A DNA stretch of 41,821 nt. Source: Neosynechococcus sphagnicola sy1. Its GTDB lineage: Bacteria; Cyanobacteriota; Cyanobacteriia; Neosynechococcales; Neosynechococcaceae. A program made the translations under genes and the position numbers. Below are positions 1 to 10,041 of this stretch, in pieces; positions within the stretch are counted from its first letter, which is position 1; each line of letters begins with the position of its first letter. The notes under the pieces were generated by a model, which saw only the letters and a program-made list of their open reading frames with translations, ran no database searches and was not told where the DNA came from. The stretch lies in NCBI RefSeq assembly GCF_000775285.1, contig NZ_JJML01000016.1, positions 169,493-211,313 of the forward strand. The letters run 5' to 3'.

Positions 1-45
1 TTTTTCAACGCTGGTTTCTACACACTCAACTTGGAACTGTGCCAC
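1..45 (-). CDS. rpoA: RNA polymerase alpha subunit, N-terminal 15 codons (partial)
   Basis: Only the first 15 codons are in the window; they read (V/M)AQFQVECVETSVEK, the typical start of cyanobacterial RpoA. The start codon is GTG, chosen because a strong GGGAGG ribosome-binding site lies at 53-58, seven bases upstream. RpoA forms the dimer that nucleates RNA polymerase assembly. It follows rpsK after a 175-base gap, the usual alpha-operon order. The remainder lies beyond the left edge. Too short for the open-reading-frame cutoff but well supported by position and sequence. Confidence 0.88.
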   Translation of the reverse strand, partial: MAQFQVECVETSVEK

Positions 46-220
46 CGAGCAACCTCCCTTTTGCTGACTAAATTGCAGGCCTGTACAGCCTGCTGCTGAT
101 GATTGGAGAACCAGTTCACTGAGTTGGTTAGACCTGAATCCACTGGCTCCAATACAGGTTCTAGCGGCTGCGAAACACCTTCCTGTCTAAAGAACCAAGA
201 CGGGTGTTCAAAGCAATTGC

Positions 221-616
221 CTAGACACGGCGACGCTTAGGGGGACGACAACCGTTATGGGGGATGGGGGTGACATCACGGATCAAGGTAATTTCCAGTC
301 CCGCGCCTTGGAGCGCCCGAATGGCGGTCTCACGACCCGCCCCTGGCCCACTGACCATCACTTCAATTTGCCGCATTCCCTGATCAATGGCTCGACGGGC
401 TGCACCTTCAGCCGCCGTCTGAGCTGCAAAGGGAGTTCCCTTCTTGGCACCTTTGAAGCCACTAGAGCCTGCGGAAGCCCAAGAAATTACCTCTCCTCCT
501 GTGTCCGCAATGGTCACAATCGTGTTATTGAAAGTCGATTGGATGTAGGCCACGCCATTCGGTACATTCCGTTTTTGTTTGCGAGGGCCAGTTTTTCTAA
601 CGGGTTGTCGCGCCAT
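221..616 (-). CDS. rpsK: 30S ribosomal protein S11 (uS11)
   Basis: 131 residues, full length. S11 sits on the platform of the 30S subunit and contacts the mRNA exit/Shine-Dalgarno region. Recognised by the N-terminal basic stretch, the motif [15 protein letters not shown], and the C-terminal [20 protein letters not shown] end that is diagnostic of bacterial S11. It lies between rpsM and rpoA as in other cyanobacteria. No abnormality seen. Confidence 0.97.
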   Translation of the reverse strand: MARQPVRKTGPRKQKRNVPNGVAYIQSTFNNTIVTIADTGGEVISWASAGSSGFKGAKKGTPFAAQTAAEGAARRAIDQGMRQIEVMVSGPGAGRETAIRALQGAGLEITLIRDVTPIPHNGCRPPKRRRV

Positions 617-674
617 ATCAAAATTCTTCGCCTGGGTTATAACGTATGCGTCATGGAGTCATAGACTCAGCTAC

Positions 675-1058
675 TTATTTCTTGCTAGGAGCTTTTTTCT
701 TCCCAGCCACAGTCCGCCGACCACCACGGCGGGTACGAGCATTTGTCCGGGTTCGCTGCCCTCGCACAGGTAAGCCCATACGATGACGGCGTCCTCGATA
801 GGTGCCAATGTCCATGAGACGCTTGATATTCATTGACTCCAAGCGTCTCAGGTCACCTTCGACCTGATAGTTACTTTCGACAGCTTCCCGCAACGTTGTA
901 ACTTCGGCATCACTCAAGTCTTTGACTCGGGTGTCTGGGTTGACGCCAGTCTGACTCAGGATCTCTTGGGAACGGGACAACCCAATTCCATAGATGTAAG
1001 TCAGGCCAATTTCAACACGTTTGTCACGGGGAAGATCTACTCCGGCAATTCGTGCCAC
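675..1058 (-). CDS. rpsM: 30S ribosomal protein S13 (uS13)
   Basis: 127 residues, full length. S13 is a head protein of the 30S subunit that forms bridges to the 50S and touches the P-site tRNA. The start [21 protein letters not shown] and the C-terminal [13 protein letters not shown] motif are classic. A GAGAGAGAAG purine stretch just upstream of the ATG serves as ribosome-binding site. It is separated from rpmJ by 92 bases and from rpsK by 58 bases. Confidence 0.97.
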   Translation of the reverse strand: MARIAGVDLPRDKRVEIGLTYIYGIGLSRSQEILSQTGVNPDTRVKDLSDAEVTTLREAVESNYQVEGDLRRLESMNIKRLMDIGTYRGRRHRMGLPVRGQRTRTNARTRRGGRRTVAGKKKAPSKK

Positions 1059-1150
1059 GCTTCTCTCTCCTGGTCTTCACTGAACTCACGATTGATCTCG
1101 AAAAAATCAAACAGTCTTGCAACTGACTGCCTATGACTGGGACAGTCATG

Positions 1151-1264
1151 CTAGCCTTGACGTTGTTTATGCTTTGGGTTAGAACAAATCACAACGACCC
1201 GACCGCGACGGCGAACGACGCGACACTTTTCACAAATCTTACGAACGGAAGCTCGGACTTTCAT
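1151..1264 (-). CDS. rpmJ: 50S ribosomal protein L36 (bL36), zinc-ribbon form
   Basis: A 37-codon gene ending in TAG, found by translating the gap between rpsM and infA. It reads [20 protein letters not shown] and continues to KHKQRQG. The zinc ligands are all present: Cys11, Cys14, Cys27 and His32, so this is the zinc-binding (C+) paralogue. L36 is the smallest 50S protein and stabilises 23S rRNA near the GTPase-associated centre. The infA-rpmJ-rpsM-rpsK-rpoA order is the standard bacterial one. Confidence 0.96.
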   Translation of the reverse strand: MKVRASVRKICEKCRVVRRRGRVVVICSNPKHKQRQG

Positions 1265-1361
1265 GCCCAGTCCTATGTCACTACAAAAGTATCATTCTAA
1301 CAGCTTTCTTGAAGAAAATCAAATCAATTCAAGTTGGGTCTGAAAGGGTTCCCAAGGCTTG

Positions 1362-1589
1362 CTATTTTTTATTGCGAAGACGGTAGGTGATGCGACCCTT
1401 AGTTAAGTCGTAGGGCGTTAATTCAACTTTCACGCGATCGCCGGGAAGAATTTTGATATAGTTGCGCCGAATTTTGCCGGAAATATGGGCTAGGACATTA
1501 AAGCCGTTGTCTAAGTTGACTCGGAACATAGCATTGGGCAACGATTCCGTTACCGTGCCTTCCATTTCGATTAAATCTTGTTTAGCCAA
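1362..1589 (-). CDS. infA: translation initiation factor IF-1
   Basis: 75 residues from a TTG start. IF-1 occupies the A site of the 30S subunit during initiation; it is a single S1-type OB-fold. The body from [20 protein letters not shown] to the [10 protein letters not shown] end is diagnostic. I chose TTG at 1589 because the conserved family start (M)AKQDLIE begins there and GAGG lies nine bases upstream; a second TTG five codons earlier would absorb that ribosome-binding site. A 165-base gap to adk may carry an internal promoter, but none is obvious. Confidence 0.93.
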   Translation of the reverse strand: MAKQDLIEMEGTVTESLPNAMFRVNLDNGFNVLAHISGKIRRNYIKILPGDRVKVELTPYDLTKGRITYRLRNKK

Positions 1590-1754
1590 TTTGTTTTGCC
1601 TCAACCCTATATTGAATGATTGTCAGTCCCTATCGACCTCGACCCTCACTTTGACTGCAAATTTAGACTCCTAGAACAACCTATTAACCATTATCAATGG
1701 TAGCTGCAAGCAAACTGACACCGGGAAGTCCTAGAGACAGTCGCTACAAAGGCG

Positions 1755-2327
1755 TTAAATCGGGGCTTGAGGTGTTGATGTTACGACCGCCAACAAGCTT
1801 TGGGTGACTGCCTCCAAATCCTGATCACCATTGACCGTCACCAATTGGTTGCGATCGCTGTAGAAATGAATTAGGGGGGCTGTTTGCTGATGATAGACTT
1901 CTAAACGCCGCCGAATCACCGCTTCTGTATCATCCTGACGACCCCGACCCAACAGCCGCGTCGTCAGCACGTCATCCGGCACCGCTAGATTGATGACCTG
2001 ATCACAGCCCTGATTAATTTCCTGCAACAGAACTTCTAGGAATGCTGCCTGAGTGACATTGCGCGGGAACCCATCTAAAATCCAGCCCAAGTGAGCATCG
2101 GGCTGCCCCAACCGCTCACGAATCATTTCCACCACGAGCTGATCCGGAACTAACTCACCACGCCCCATGTAAGCTTGCGCTTTTTGACCGAGATGGGTGT
2201 CCTCAGCAACCGCTTGACGGAGGATATCTCCGGTGGAGATATGGGGGATATTTAACCAATGGGCCAGTGTTTGAGATTGGGTTCCTTTACCGGCTCCAGG
2301 CGCACCTAGAAAGATAAGTCGTGGCAC
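1755..2327 (-). CDS. adk: adenylate kinase
   Basis: 190 residues. Catalyses ATP + AMP to 2 ADP in the cytosol. The P-loop GAPGAGKGTQ is at residues 8-17, the AMP-binding segment HISTGDILRQAV follows, and DGFPR marks the core domain. The LID domain is short (LLGRGRQDDTEAVIRRRL, no zinc cysteines), the usual cyanobacterial form. Start is GTG, two bases after the repaired secY stop, so translation is probably coupled to secY. The secY-adk-infA order is conserved in bacteria. Confidence 0.95.
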   Translation of the reverse strand: MPRLIFLGAPGAGKGTQSQTLAHWLNIPHISTGDILRQAVAEDTHLGQKAQAYMGRGELVPDQLVVEMIRERLGQPDAHLGWILDGFPRNVTQAAFLEVLLQEINQGCDQVINLAVPDDVLTTRLLGRGRQDDTEAVIRRRLEVYHQQTAPLIHFYSDRNQLVTVNGDQDLEAVTQSLLAVVTSTPQAPI

Positions 2328-2329
2328 TT

Positions 2330-3641
2330 TTACTGCTTCACCATTCCTTCATATCGTTGGGAAATCACATAGGTTTGAATTTGCTTGGCTGTATCAATGG
2401 CAACCCCCACCAGAATCAAGAGCGAAGTGGCTCCCAAGCCCTGGAAAGTTCGCACTCGCGTTGCACTCTCCACCGCTGTGGGCAAAATTGCCACCAACCC
2501 GAGAAAAACTTGCCCCTAAGAAGGTGAGGCGACTGAGAACTCGTTCCACATAGTCGCTGGTCGCCCGCCCCGGACGAATGCCTGGAATACTTGATCCCAT
2601 CTTCTTGAGGTTTTGTGACAGGTCAACGGGGTTGACAATCAGGGAGGAGTAGAAGTAGCTAAAGAACAAAATCAGGGTCAAATAGAAGACAACATAGAGC
2701 CAGGGAGTCGGGCCGCTGGGACTCAGATGGTTGGCAACCTGAACCAGCAGTTCATTATGGGTAAATTGTGCCAATGAAGCTGGCAAAATCAGCACCGCTG
2801 AGGCAAAGATAATGGGCATTACCCCCCCCTGGTTTAAGCGCAGGGGCAAATAACTGCTCTTTTCCGGGTACATCCGCCGACCCACTTGCCGCCGGGCTGA
2901 AATGATGGGAATGCGACGGGTTCCTTCTTGGACAAAGACAATCCCCACAATCATGACCAGAAACACCAGCAACAGAATCACGACCCCGCCAACAATGTTG
3001 CGATCGCCGCTCTGTGCCAGTTCAATCGTCTGCCCTAAAGAATTCGGCAGGCCAGAAATGATGCTGATAAAAATCAAAAGTGAGGCACCATTGCCGATGC
3101 CCCGCTCTGTGATTAATTCAGACACCCACATGACAAACATCGAACCCGCCGTGAGAGCTATTACCGTCTCAACCATGAACAGTGGCCCAGCTGACGGCAG
3201 GGCATAGGAGCGAACCCAGAGGGCAAGGCCAACACTCTGAATAATGGCCCAGCCAAGGGCAACGTAACGGGTCAGTTGAGCAATCTTGCGTCGTCCAGCC
3301 TCGCCTTCATTCTTCTGAAGATTTTCCAAGGCTGGAATTGCCGCTGTTAAAAGTTGCAGAATAATTGAGGCATTAATAAATGGCAGAATTCCAAGGGCAA
3401 AAATACCTAAGTATCGCAGTCCTCCGCCGGAGAAGATGTCGAGGAAACCGACAACGGGGTTGTTGTGAAAATCTTGAATGAAGCGAGCACGGTCAATCCC
3501 TGGAATCGGCAGGTAGATGCCCAGCCGCACCAGAATTAACATACCAATGGTTAAGAGGATACGTCCACGTAAACCAGCGGCCTGGGCCATCTGGGCAAAG
3601 GTTTCTTGAGCCGTGGGGGTTTTGTTGCGACTGACAACCAT
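2330..3641 (-). CDS. secY: preprotein translocase channel subunit SecY (apparent frameshift)
   Basis: SecY forms the ten-helix protein-conducting channel for Sec export and membrane insertion. Typical motifs are present: the LGIYLPIPGIDRA region after helix 1, GGLRYLGIFALGILPFINAS, and the cytoplasmic loop around PIISARRQVGRRMYPEKS. The reading frame breaks in the last tenth: after FLGAS the frame ends early at 2394 with an unrelated tail. Removing one A from the A5 run at 2504-2508 (plus strand) restores a normal end through GLVAILPTAVESATRVRTFQ to QRYEGMVKQ and a TAA at 2330-2332, giving 436 residues, the family length. SecY is essential, so sequencing error is the likeliest explanation. 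Confidence 0.94.
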
Positions 3642-3693
3642 GAAGGGGGTTCCTCTCGTCTCTACTAAAACTAGCCTAGACTATTTCCCAAGC

Positions 3694-4164
3694 TTAAGAA
3701 ACGGACTCGGCGACAGCAGATCCCAGCAGTTCACAGGTGCCGCCAGCGGCTTCAATCTTGGCACGTGCCGATGCTGTATAGGCAGCAGCCTTGACCTGTA
3801 AAGGAATTCCCAGTTCGCCATCTCCCAACATCTTCAGAGGACCGTCATCGCTGGTGACGATGCCAACCTCCATCAAAGATGCCAGGGTAACGATGGTATT
3901 CGCCGGAAGAACTGCCAATTTGCCCACATTGATCACGGTGTAGCAACGGCGATTGATGACGGGGAAATGCTTGAGCTTCGGCAAGCGTCGATAGAGCGGA
4001 TTTTGTCCCCCCTCAAACCCAGGGCGGGTGCTAGATCCCGATCGCGATTTTTGTCCCCGCATTCCTAATCCGCAACTGGCGCCCTGTCCTGCTGCAATAC
4101 CGCGACCTACCCGACGACGGCGTTTTTTGGAACCGGCCTGAGGGTGTGCATCATCAAGTCTCAT
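3694..4164 (-). CDS. rplO: 50S ribosomal protein L15 (uL15)
   Basis: 156 residues, full length. L15 is a late-assembly 50S protein with a long basic extension that threads between 23S rRNA domains. The N-terminal basic [12 protein letters not shown] stretch, followed by [20 protein letters not shown] and [15 protein letters not shown], identifies it. It lies directly upstream of secY, 52 bases away; no rpmD (L30) is found between rpsE and rplO, as in other cyanobacteria. Confidence 0.97.
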   Translation of the reverse strand: MRLDDAHPQAGSKKRRRRVGRGIAAGQGASCGLGMRGQKSRSGSSTRPGFEGGQNPLYRRLPKLKHFPVINRRCYTVINVGKLAVLPANTIVTLASLMEVGIVTSDDGPLKMLGDGELGIPLQVKAAAYTASARAKIEAAGGTCELLGSAVAESVS

Positions 4165-4231
4165 AGTTTAATCCTGCAATAACAGCAATGGGATGACGGG
4201 TTTCGAGAATCCACCCCAGGAAAACCCGTTG

Positions 4232-4754
4232 CTAGACAAAGAGCTTCTCAATCGGAACCCCTCGTTCCTCTGCAACTTCAGCAAAGGTACGGAGCGTGGA
4301 GAGGGCATTGACAGCGGCTCTCGCATTATTCAGGGGATTCCCAGCACCCAACTGTTTCGCCAAAACGTTACGTACCCCTGCCAGTTCCAAGACGGTGCGC
4401 ACCGCCCCCCCAGCAATTACCCCGGTTCCAGGAGCAGCAGGACGAATCATCACAGCGGCACCGCCCCCCTTGCCATTGACGGGATGGGGAATGGAGTTGG
4501 CTTTTGTCAGGGGTACTTCTACGACGTGCTTCCGCCCGTCTGCAACCCCTTTCTTGACTGCACCGATAACATCACTGGCTTTTCCGACTCCCACGCCAAC
4601 CTGGCCGCGTTCGTTGCCCACAATCACAATGGCGCGGAAGCTGAGTTTTTTTACCTCCCTTCACCACCTTTGTGACCCTACGGATCTGGACGACGCGCTC
4701 TTGCCAGTCGGTCTCCTTCTCACGGGTGCGGTTGCTCTTACGACTTTTTGCCAT
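4232..4754 (-). CDS. rpsE: 30S ribosomal protein S5 (uS5) (apparent frameshift)
   Basis: S5 helps maintain decoding accuracy and mRNA unwinding at the 30S entry site. The N-terminal segment ends with [11 protein letters not shown] in one frame; the rest, from [20 protein letters not shown] to GVPIEKLFV, lies in another. The break is in a T7 run at 4646-4652 on the plus strand; six bases would give the conserved [13 protein letters not shown] junction and a 173-residue protein of normal length. S5 is essential, so an extra base in the consensus is likelier than a mutation. Both the dsRNA-binding-like N domain and the S5 C domain are intact. Confidence 0.95.
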
Positions 4755-4829
4755 AGCTCGAATGTTTAACCTTGGTTGCTTGAAGTATTTTGCAATCGGA
4801 GCCAGTTCGGTGAACCAGTTGTCAATCGT

Positions 4830-5192
4830 CTAGAATTCTAGACCTGCTTCCCGAGCGGCATCCGCCAATGCTTTGACGCGGCCATGATAGAGATTTCCAC
4901 CCCGATCAAACACCACTTGCCGGATACCCTTCTCCAGCGATCGCTGGGCAATCAGCTTCCCAACTTTACTCGATGCGGCACAGGTGGCTCCTGAATCTAG
5001 ATCACCCCGCAATTCGGAGTCCAAGGTAGAGGCAGCAGCCAGGGTATGTTGCTGGGTGTCGTCGATTACCTGGGCATAAATATGCTGGTTGGAACGAAAA
5101 ACTGCCAGACGTGGACGTTCTGTTGTTCCCTGGGTTCGGCGGCGAACCCGCTGATGGCGACGGCGTGTAGATTCTCTGCGGCTGACTTTCAT
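4830..5192 (-). CDS. rplR: 50S ribosomal protein L18 (uL18)
   Basis: 120 residues, full length. L18 binds 5S rRNA with L5 and carries it into the 50S subunit. The [20 protein letters not shown] strand-helix region and the C-terminal [20 protein letters not shown] motif are diagnostic. The start lies two bases after the rplF stop, which suggests coupled translation. The 75-base gap to rpsE is unremarkable. Confidence 0.97.
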   Translation of the reverse strand: MKVSRRESTRRRHQRVRRRTQGTTERPRLAVFRSNQHIYAQVIDDTQQHTLAAASTLDSELRGDLDSGATCAASSKVGKLIAQRSLEKGIRQVVFDRGGNLYHGRVKALADAAREAGLEF

Positions 5193-5194
5193 AA

Positions 5195-5734
5195 TTATTT
5201 CTTCCCTGTCTTACCAGCTTTGCGGCGGACGACTTCCCCGGCATAGCGAATACCCTTACCCTTGTAAGGCTCAGGGGGACGAACGGCTCGGATTTTGGCA
5301 GATGTATTGCCAACAATTTCTTTATCAATACCGCTGACAATCACATTGGTGTTGTTTTCAACCGCAAACTGAATGCCATCGGGCGGCACAATTTGGACGG
5401 GGTGGCTGTAGCCCATGTTTAGAACTAGGTTCACACCCTGTAATTGGGCTCGATAGCCCACCCCCTGAATTTCTAAGCGGCGCTGAAAGCCCTGAGAAAC
5501 GCCATCAACCATGTTAGCGACTAGGGTGCGACTGAGACCATGGCGTGCGCGAGCCGCTCGGGACTCATCCCGACGTTTCACCACCAGGGTCGTCCCTTCC
5601 TGCTCAACACTCACCTCGGCTGGCAAGAGACGACTCAACTCTCCCTTGGGGCCTTTGACCAGCACCTGCTGACCCTCCAGAGTCACCGTTACTTTTGGAG
5701 GAATGCTGATGGGACGTTTACCAATACGAGACAT
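5195..5734 (-). CDS. rplF: 50S ribosomal protein L6 (uL6)
   Basis: 179 residues, full length. L6 lies near the sarcin-ricin loop and the factor-binding site. The start [20 protein letters not shown] and the C-terminal repeat containing [20 protein letters not shown] are typical, and the two internal L6 domains are both visible. Its stop almost touches the rplR start. Confidence 0.97.
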   Translation of the reverse strand: MSRIGKRPISIPPKVTVTLEGQQVLVKGPKGELSRLLPAEVSVEQEGTTLVVKRRDESRAARARHGLSRTLVANMVDGVSQGFQRRLEIQGVGYRAQLQGVNLVLNMGYSHPVQIVPPDGIQFAVENNTNVIVSGIDKEIVGNTSAKIRAVRPPEPYKGKGIRYAGEVVRRKAGKTGKK

Positions 5735-5784
5735 AACTGATTTCTCCTTCCCTAATCACGAGCCGCTGGCCATCATCCACCCAC

Positions 5785-6186
5785 TTACCAGATGTAGCAA
5801 AGTACTTCGCCACCCAATCCCTGGCGGCGGGCATCGCGATCCGTCATGATGCCGCTGGAGGTGGAGATAATCGCAATCCCAATGCCGCCGAGAACCCGCG
5901 GTAAGTCTTTCCGATTTGAATAGACCCGCAGACCTGGCTTGCTGACCCGCTTCAAACTCGTGATAATCGACTGACGATTTTTCCCCCGATATTTCAGGGA
6001 AATCACGATGTCTCGCTTGACGTTCTCGCCGACCTCTTCATAGTCGGTAATGAAGCCCTCCTCCTTCAAAACGCGCGCGATGCTGCGGGTCATTTTGGTA
6101 GAGGGAATTTCCGTCGTCAAATGCCGTGCCAGCGCCGCATTGCGGATGCGTGTCAGCATATCTCCAATGGTGTCATTCGCCGCCAT
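5785..6186 (-). CDS. rpsH: 30S ribosomal protein S8 (uS8)
   Basis: 133 residues, full length. S8 binds the central domain of 16S rRNA and is a primary assembly protein; in enterobacteria it also represses the spc operon, which cannot be judged here. The start [16 protein letters not shown] and the end [20 protein letters not shown] are diagnostic. No rpsN (S14) lies between it and rplE, the usual cyanobacterial state. Confidence 0.97.
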   Translation of the reverse strand: MAANDTIGDMLTRIRNAALARHLTTEIPSTKMTRSIARVLKEEGFITDYEEVGENVKRDIVISLKYRGKNRQSIITSLKRVSKPGLRVYSNRKDLPRVLGGIGIAIISTSSGIMTDRDARRQGLGGEVLCYIW

Positions 6187-6210
6187 AGTGTCCTCTTCTA
6201 CAAAACTGCC

Positions 6211-6756
6211 TCAGTGATCCCGGAAGGGCATGCCCATTTCTTTCAACAGAGCGCGCCCCTCTTCATCGGTGTTGGCAGTGGTGATGATTGAAATGTCCAT
6301 GCCTCGCATCTGATCGATGCTGTCGTAATCAATCTCTGGGAATATCAGTTGTTCCCGAATGCCAAGGGTGTAGTTGCCGCGACCGTCAAAGCTCTTGGGG
6401 CTAATTCCCCGAAAGTCTCGAATGCGAGGCAACGATAGGTGAATCAGTCGATCCAGGAAATCATGCATTCGGCCTGCCCGTAAGGTGACCATAATGCCGA
6501 CGGGCATTCCCTGACGGAGCTTGAAACCCGCGATCGCCTTCTTGGCTCGGGTGACAACTGGCTTTTGTCCCGTAATTTTGGCAATTTCATTGAGGGATGC
6601 CTCTAATGCTTTGGCATTCTGGGCGGCATCTCCCAAGCCCCGGTTAATCGTGACTTTTACCAGTTTCGGAACCTGATGGATATTTTCGTAATGAAACTGC
6701 TCCATCAACTTGGGGACAATTTTTTCCTGGTAAAGAGTTTTGAGTGGTAATGGCAT
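6211..6756 (-). CDS. rplE: 50S ribosomal protein L5 (uL5)
   Basis: 181 residues, full length. L5 joins 5S rRNA to the 50S subunit and contacts P-site tRNA. Recognised by [20 protein letters not shown] and the C-terminal [19 protein letters not shown], followed by the usual [12 protein letters not shown]. It is 24 bases ahead of rpsH, consistent with a single transcript. Confidence 0.97.
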   Translation of the reverse strand: MPLPLKTLYQEKIVPKLMEQFHYENIHQVPKLVKVTINRGLGDAAQNAKALEASLNEIAKITGQKPVVTRAKKAIAGFKLRQGMPVGIMVTLRAGRMHDFLDRLIHLSLPRIRDFRGISPKSFDGRGNYTLGIREQLIFPEIDYDSIDQMRGMDISIITTANTDEEGRALLKEMGMPFRDH

Positions 6757-6806
6757 AGAGTAGTATCCTTCAATTCCCCTGGTCGTGGTCAGGGAATGGG
6801 GTGAAC

Positions 6807-7160
6807 TTAGTCAATCGTTTCGCCAGTTTTCTTCAGCATCCGCACCTTGCGACCATTGGCATCAAAGGTGTAGCAGACCCGACTCACCGTCTTTTGTTTG
6901 GTGGAGTAGAGCATGACATTGGAGCTATGAATCGGCGCTTCCGAAGTTACGATCTGACCCGATTCTCCTTCCTGACGGGGTTTCATATGTCGGGTTCTCA
7001 GATTCACCCCTTTCACCACCACTTTGCTGAGTTTGGGAAAGGTTTGCAGAATTTCGCCCACCTTACCCTTGTCACTGCCAGCGATCACCTGCACCGTATC
7101 CCCTTTTTTGACGTGCATCCGGTACCGAACTGGGGTGCCATTTTTCACTTTCTTGACCAT
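6807..7160 (-). CDS. rplX: 50S ribosomal protein L24 (uL24)
   Basis: 117 residues from the ATG that overlaps the rplN stop by one base (TGATG). A TTG one codon earlier is possible but not favoured. L24 starts 50S assembly and lies near the peptide exit. The KOW motif is plain in [20 protein letters not shown], followed by [20 protein letters not shown]. The overlap points to coupled translation with rplN. Confidence 0.96.
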   Translation of the reverse strand: MVKKVKNGTPVRYRMHVKKGDTVQVIAGSDKGKVGEILQTFPKLSKVVVKGVNLRTRHMKPRQEGESGQIVTSEAPIHSSNVMLYSTKQKTVSRVCYTFDANGRKVRMLKKTGETID

Positions 7161-7528
7161 CAAAGTACCTCCGGTGCCAAGGAAACAATCTTGGTAAAGT
7201 TTTTATCGCGTAGTTCCCGCGCCACTGGGCCAAAAACCCGTGTTCCCTTGGGGTTGCCATCCGCATTGATAATCACAGCCGCGTTATCGTCAAAGCGAAT
7301 CGTCATCCCACTGTCACGTCGAAGCGCTTTGCGAGTCCGAACCACAACAGCGCGCACTACATCGGACTTCTTGACCGCCATATTGGGAATCGCATCCTTG
7401 ACTACCGCAATGATCACATCCCCGACCCCCCCGTAGCGACGATTACCGCCCCCCAGCACCCGAATACACATCAGCTTGCGGGCACCACTGTTATCAGCAA
7501 CATTCAGGTAAGACTCTTGTTGAATCAT
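7160..7528 (-). CDS. rplN: 50S ribosomal protein L14 (uL14)
   Basis: 122 residues, full length. L14 contributes to intersubunit bridges and is the docking point for ribosome silencing factor in bacteria. The start [20 protein letters not shown] and the end [20 protein letters not shown] are textbook. Located between rpsQ and rplX as expected. Confidence 0.98.
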   Translation of the reverse strand: MIQQESYLNVADNSGARKLMCIRVLGGGNRRYGGVGDVIIAVVKDAIPNMAVKKSDVVRAVVVRTRKALRRDSGMTIRFDDNAAVIINADGNPKGTRVFGPVARELRDKNFTKIVSLAPEVL

Positions 7529-7546
7529 GGTCGTCCTCTGGGTTTC

Positions 7547-7795
7547 CTAAGCGGGGGGATGGCTGAGAATATCGGCGACCAACCACCGTTTGGTGCGACT
7601 GAGGGGCCGAGTTTCTTGGATGCGGACGCGATCTCCGATCTTGCATTGATTTTGCTCATCGTGAACTTTGTAGCGCTTGGTTTGCACCACAATCTTGCCG
7701 TACTTGGGATGGGCAGATCGATTTTCCACGGCTACGACCACGGTTTTGTCCATTTTGTCACTGACAACTAGACCGACTCTTTCCTTGACAGCCAT
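7547..7795 (-). CDS. rpsQ: 30S ribosomal protein S17 (uS17)
   Basis: 82 residues, full length. S17 is a primary 16S rRNA-binding protein with an OB fold. The motif [20 protein letters not shown] at the N-terminus and the later [13 protein letters not shown] segment identify it. It is nine bases downstream of rpmC, so the two are probably co-translated. Confidence 0.97.
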   Translation of the reverse strand: MAVKERVGLVVSDKMDKTVVVAVENRSAHPKYGKIVVQTKRYKVHDEQNQCKIGDRVRIQETRPLSRTKRWLVADILSHPPA

Positions 7796-7804
7796 ACGTG
7801 GGAT

Positions 7805-8038
7805 CTACTCCTGGGTTGCAACAGATTCTGCCGAAACAGGAACCCGAAGGCGTTCCTGTTCAATGGTCATCAATTGAGCAATCCGATGACGGGCCTGCTT
7901 AAATTGATGAGGTTTTTCGAGACGACGAGTCGCCTTCAGAAGGCGGAGTTCAAACAGTTCTCGCTTTGAAACCGAGATTTGAGCTGCCAACTCTTGATCG
8001 CTCAAGCTACGGAAGTCCGAAATTTTGGAAAGGGGCAT
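7805..8038 (-). CDS. rpmC: 50S ribosomal protein L29 (uL29)
   Basis: 77 residues. L29 is a helical hairpin at the peptide exit that, with L23, forms the docking site for SRP and trigger factor. The helix-turn-helix pattern [20 protein letters not shown] followed by [18 protein letters not shown] is diagnostic. The C-terminal tail is a few residues longer than the bacterial average, which is common in cyanobacteria. It begins four bases after rplP stops. Confidence 0.95.
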   Translation of the reverse strand: MPLSKISDFRSLSDQELAAQISVSKRELFELRLLKATRRLEKPHQFKQARHRIAQLMTIEQERLRVPVSAESVATQE

Positions 8039-8042
8039 TAGT

Positions 8043-8462
8043 TCAAGACTCCTCCAGGTCGCGAATAATAAACTTGGTCTTGATTGGCATCTTGTGGGAG
8101 GCCAAGCGCATCGCTTCCCGAGCCACTTCCTCCGTCACGCCTTTAATTTCAAATAAAACTCGTCCCGGCTTTACCACCGCTACCCAAAACTCTGGCGATC
8201 CTTTCCCAGATCCCATCCGTGTTTCTGCAGGGCGCATGGTCACCGGCTTATCTGGAAACACCCGAATCCAGATTTTGCCACCCCGACGAATATAGCGAGT
8301 CATTGCCCGACGACTAGCCTCGATCTGTCGAGCGGTAATCCAAGCAGGTTCTAGGGCTTGGAGTCCGAAATCGCCAAAGTTTAGCGAACTGCCACGTGTC
8401 GCCAGACCTTCCATGCGACCCCGCTGCTGTTTACGGAATTTAGTTCTTCTTGGGCTTAACAT
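8043..8462 (-). CDS. rplP: 50S ribosomal protein L16 (uL16)
   Basis: 139 residues, full length. L16 sits close to the A-site tRNA and the peptidyl-transferase centre. The start [19 protein letters not shown] and the motifs [20 protein letters not shown] and [20 protein letters not shown] are strongly conserved. No irregularity. Confidence 0.98.
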   Translation of the reverse strand: MLSPRRTKFRKQQRGRMEGLATRGSSLNFGDFGLQALEPAWITARQIEASRRAMTRYIRRGGKIWIRVFPDKPVTMRPAETRMGSGKGSPEFWVAVVKPGRVLFEIKGVTEEVAREAMRLASHKMPIKTKFIIRDLEES

Positions 8463-8515
8463 AGCGCTGTAGGTTAGGCGTAAGGACTGAAACGTAAGGA
8501 CTGGGGTGAAATCCC

Positions 8516-9244
8516 CTAATCTTCCCGAGAGCGATCTTCAAACTGTTGGCGGCGGCGTTGCTGCCGACGACGGGGCTGGGCAGAACCGGGGGGAGGGGTC
8601 TCCTCCTGTCCAGGAATAATTTCACCCTTAAACACCCAAACCTTCACCCCTAAGATGCCGTAGATCGTCTTGGCGGTCTTATAGGAGTAGTCAATATCGG
8701 CCCGGAGGGTATGGAGGGGGACACGACCTTCCCGAGTCCACTCGGTGCGGGCAATTTCAGCCCCATTCAAACGGCCACTGACCTGAATTTTGATCCCTTG
8801 AATGCCAGCTCGTTGCGCCCGTTGAATCGTTTGGCGAACCACACGACGGAAGGATACCCGTCGCTCTAACTGTTGGGCAATATACTCAGCAATCAGGGCT
8901 GCATCGGCATCCACCCGTGCCACTTCCACCACGTTGATGCGAATCTGGCGACTGCTCCCCAATGCCTCTTGTAAGCCCAGACGCAGGGACTCAATTCCAG
9001 CGCCTCCCCGTCCGACCACGACACCCGGACGCGCCGTGTGGACTTCTAAATCAATCTGATCTGCTTTGCGCTCAATCCGAACTTGAGAAATCCCAGCATT
9101 GCTGAGTTGCTTCTGCACAAACTGACGGATCTTGAAGTCTTCCTGTAGCAGCTCGGGATAGCGACTGGCATCCGCAAACCAGCGAGAACGGTGATCCTGA
9201 ATGACACCGAGGCGGAAGCCAGTTGGATGGATTTTTTGTCCCAC
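8516..9244 (-). CDS. rpsC: 30S ribosomal protein S3 (uS3)
   Basis: 242 residues. S3 is at the mRNA entry tunnel. It carries a KH domain around [17 protein letters not shown] and the C-terminal S3 domain around [15 protein letters not shown]-like sequence (here [20 protein letters not shown]). The tail is a long Arg/Gln-rich extension (repeats of RRRQQ) of about 30 residues, as seen in several cyanobacteria. Confidence 0.97.
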   Translation of the reverse strand: MGQKIHPTGFRLGVIQDHRSRWFADASRYPELLQEDFKIRQFVQKQLSNAGISQVRIERKADQIDLEVHTARPGVVVGRGGAGIESLRLGLQEALGSSRQIRINVVEVARVDADAALIAEYIAQQLERRVSFRRVVRQTIQRAQRAGIQGIKIQVSGRLNGAEIARTEWTREGRVPLHTLRADIDYSYKTAKTIYGILGVKVWVFKGEIIPGQEETPPPGSAQPRRRQQRRRQQFEDRSRED

Positions 9245-9296
9245 GAATGCGTCCTCTCTTAATTCAGTGCGGTGTTAAACGGGTTGTTCATCAGCA

Positions 9297-9650
9297 TTAG
9301 TCTTGGGCGGAGGCAACGGCCACCGTGATATGACAAGTCGGCTTGCGAATTTGGTAGGCTCGTCCCTGGGCTCGGGGGCGGAAGCGCTTCAGGGACGGCC
9401 CTTGATCGGCATAGGCTTGACTGACAACCAGTGTGGCTGGATCAAGGCCAACGTTATGCTCGGCGTTGGCGACGGCGGAACGCAAGACCTTCAATACCGG
9501 ATCACAGGCACGATAGGGCATGAACTCCAGAATCATCAGGGCATCCCGATAGGAGCGGCCCCGAATTTGATCCAGAACCCGGCGCACCTTGTAGGGTGAC
9601 ATCCGGATGTAGCGGGCAATAGCTTTGGTTTCAGTAGTATTGATAGCCAT
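9297..9650 (-). CDS. rplV: 50S ribosomal protein L22 (uL22)
   Basis: 117 residues, full length. L22 lines the peptide exit tunnel with a long beta-hairpin. Motifs: [20 protein letters not shown] at the N-terminus and the hairpin-tip region [20 protein letters not shown] near the C-terminus. Between rpsS and rpsC as expected. Confidence 0.97.
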   Translation of the reverse strand: MAINTTETKAIARYIRMSPYKVRRVLDQIRGRSYRDALMILEFMPYRACDPVLKVLRSAVANAEHNVGLDPATLVVSQAYADQGPSLKRFRPRAQGRAYQIRKPTCHITVAVASAQD

Positions 9651-9697
9651 CTAGGTTCTCCTGACTGAACAAGGACAAGATTGACCTTGTACGGGGT

Positions 9698-9976
9698 CTA
9701 TCGGGACGATTTTTTGTCACTCTTGGCGTGCCCTCGGAAGGTGCGAGTCGGCGCAAATTCTCCCAACTTGTGTCCCACCATCTGCTCGGTGATGTAAACC
9801 GGAACATGTTGCCGCCCATTATGTACGGCAATCGTGTGTCCAATCATCTGCGGCAGAATCGTTGAGGCACGGGACCACGTCTTGATGACTTGTTTGTCAC
9901 CTCTGACATTGAGAGCCTCAATTTTGCGCAAGAGATGATCCGCCACGAATGGGCCTTTTTTTAGGGAACGAGCCAT
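9698..9976 (-). CDS. rpsS: 30S ribosomal protein S19 (uS19)
   Basis: 92 residues, full length. S19 forms a head complex with S13 and bridges to the 50S. The start [20 protein letters not shown] and the end [20 protein letters not shown] are diagnostic. It lies 65 bases after rplB. Confidence 0.98.
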   Translation of the reverse strand: MARSLKKGPFVADHLLRKIEALNVRGDKQVIKTWSRASTILPQMIGHTIAVHNGRQHVPVYITEQMVGHKLGEFAPTRTFRGHAKSDKKSSR

Positions 9977-10041
9977 AGGTACAGTTCACTCACAGTTGAT
10001 TTGCTGAATCTTGAATACAAGCCAAGCTTGGGTAACAAAGT

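Noticed and set aside
257-664. Plus-strand open frames opposite the ribosomal genes
   Set aside because: They mirror conserved ribosomal proteins, have no family resemblance and no ribosome-binding sites.
4646-4652. Programmed -1 frameshifting in rpsE at an A7 slippery run
   Set aside because: S5 genes are not known to use it, and similar breaks occur in many unrelated genes of the window, including runs that are not slippery. A shared technical cause is simpler.
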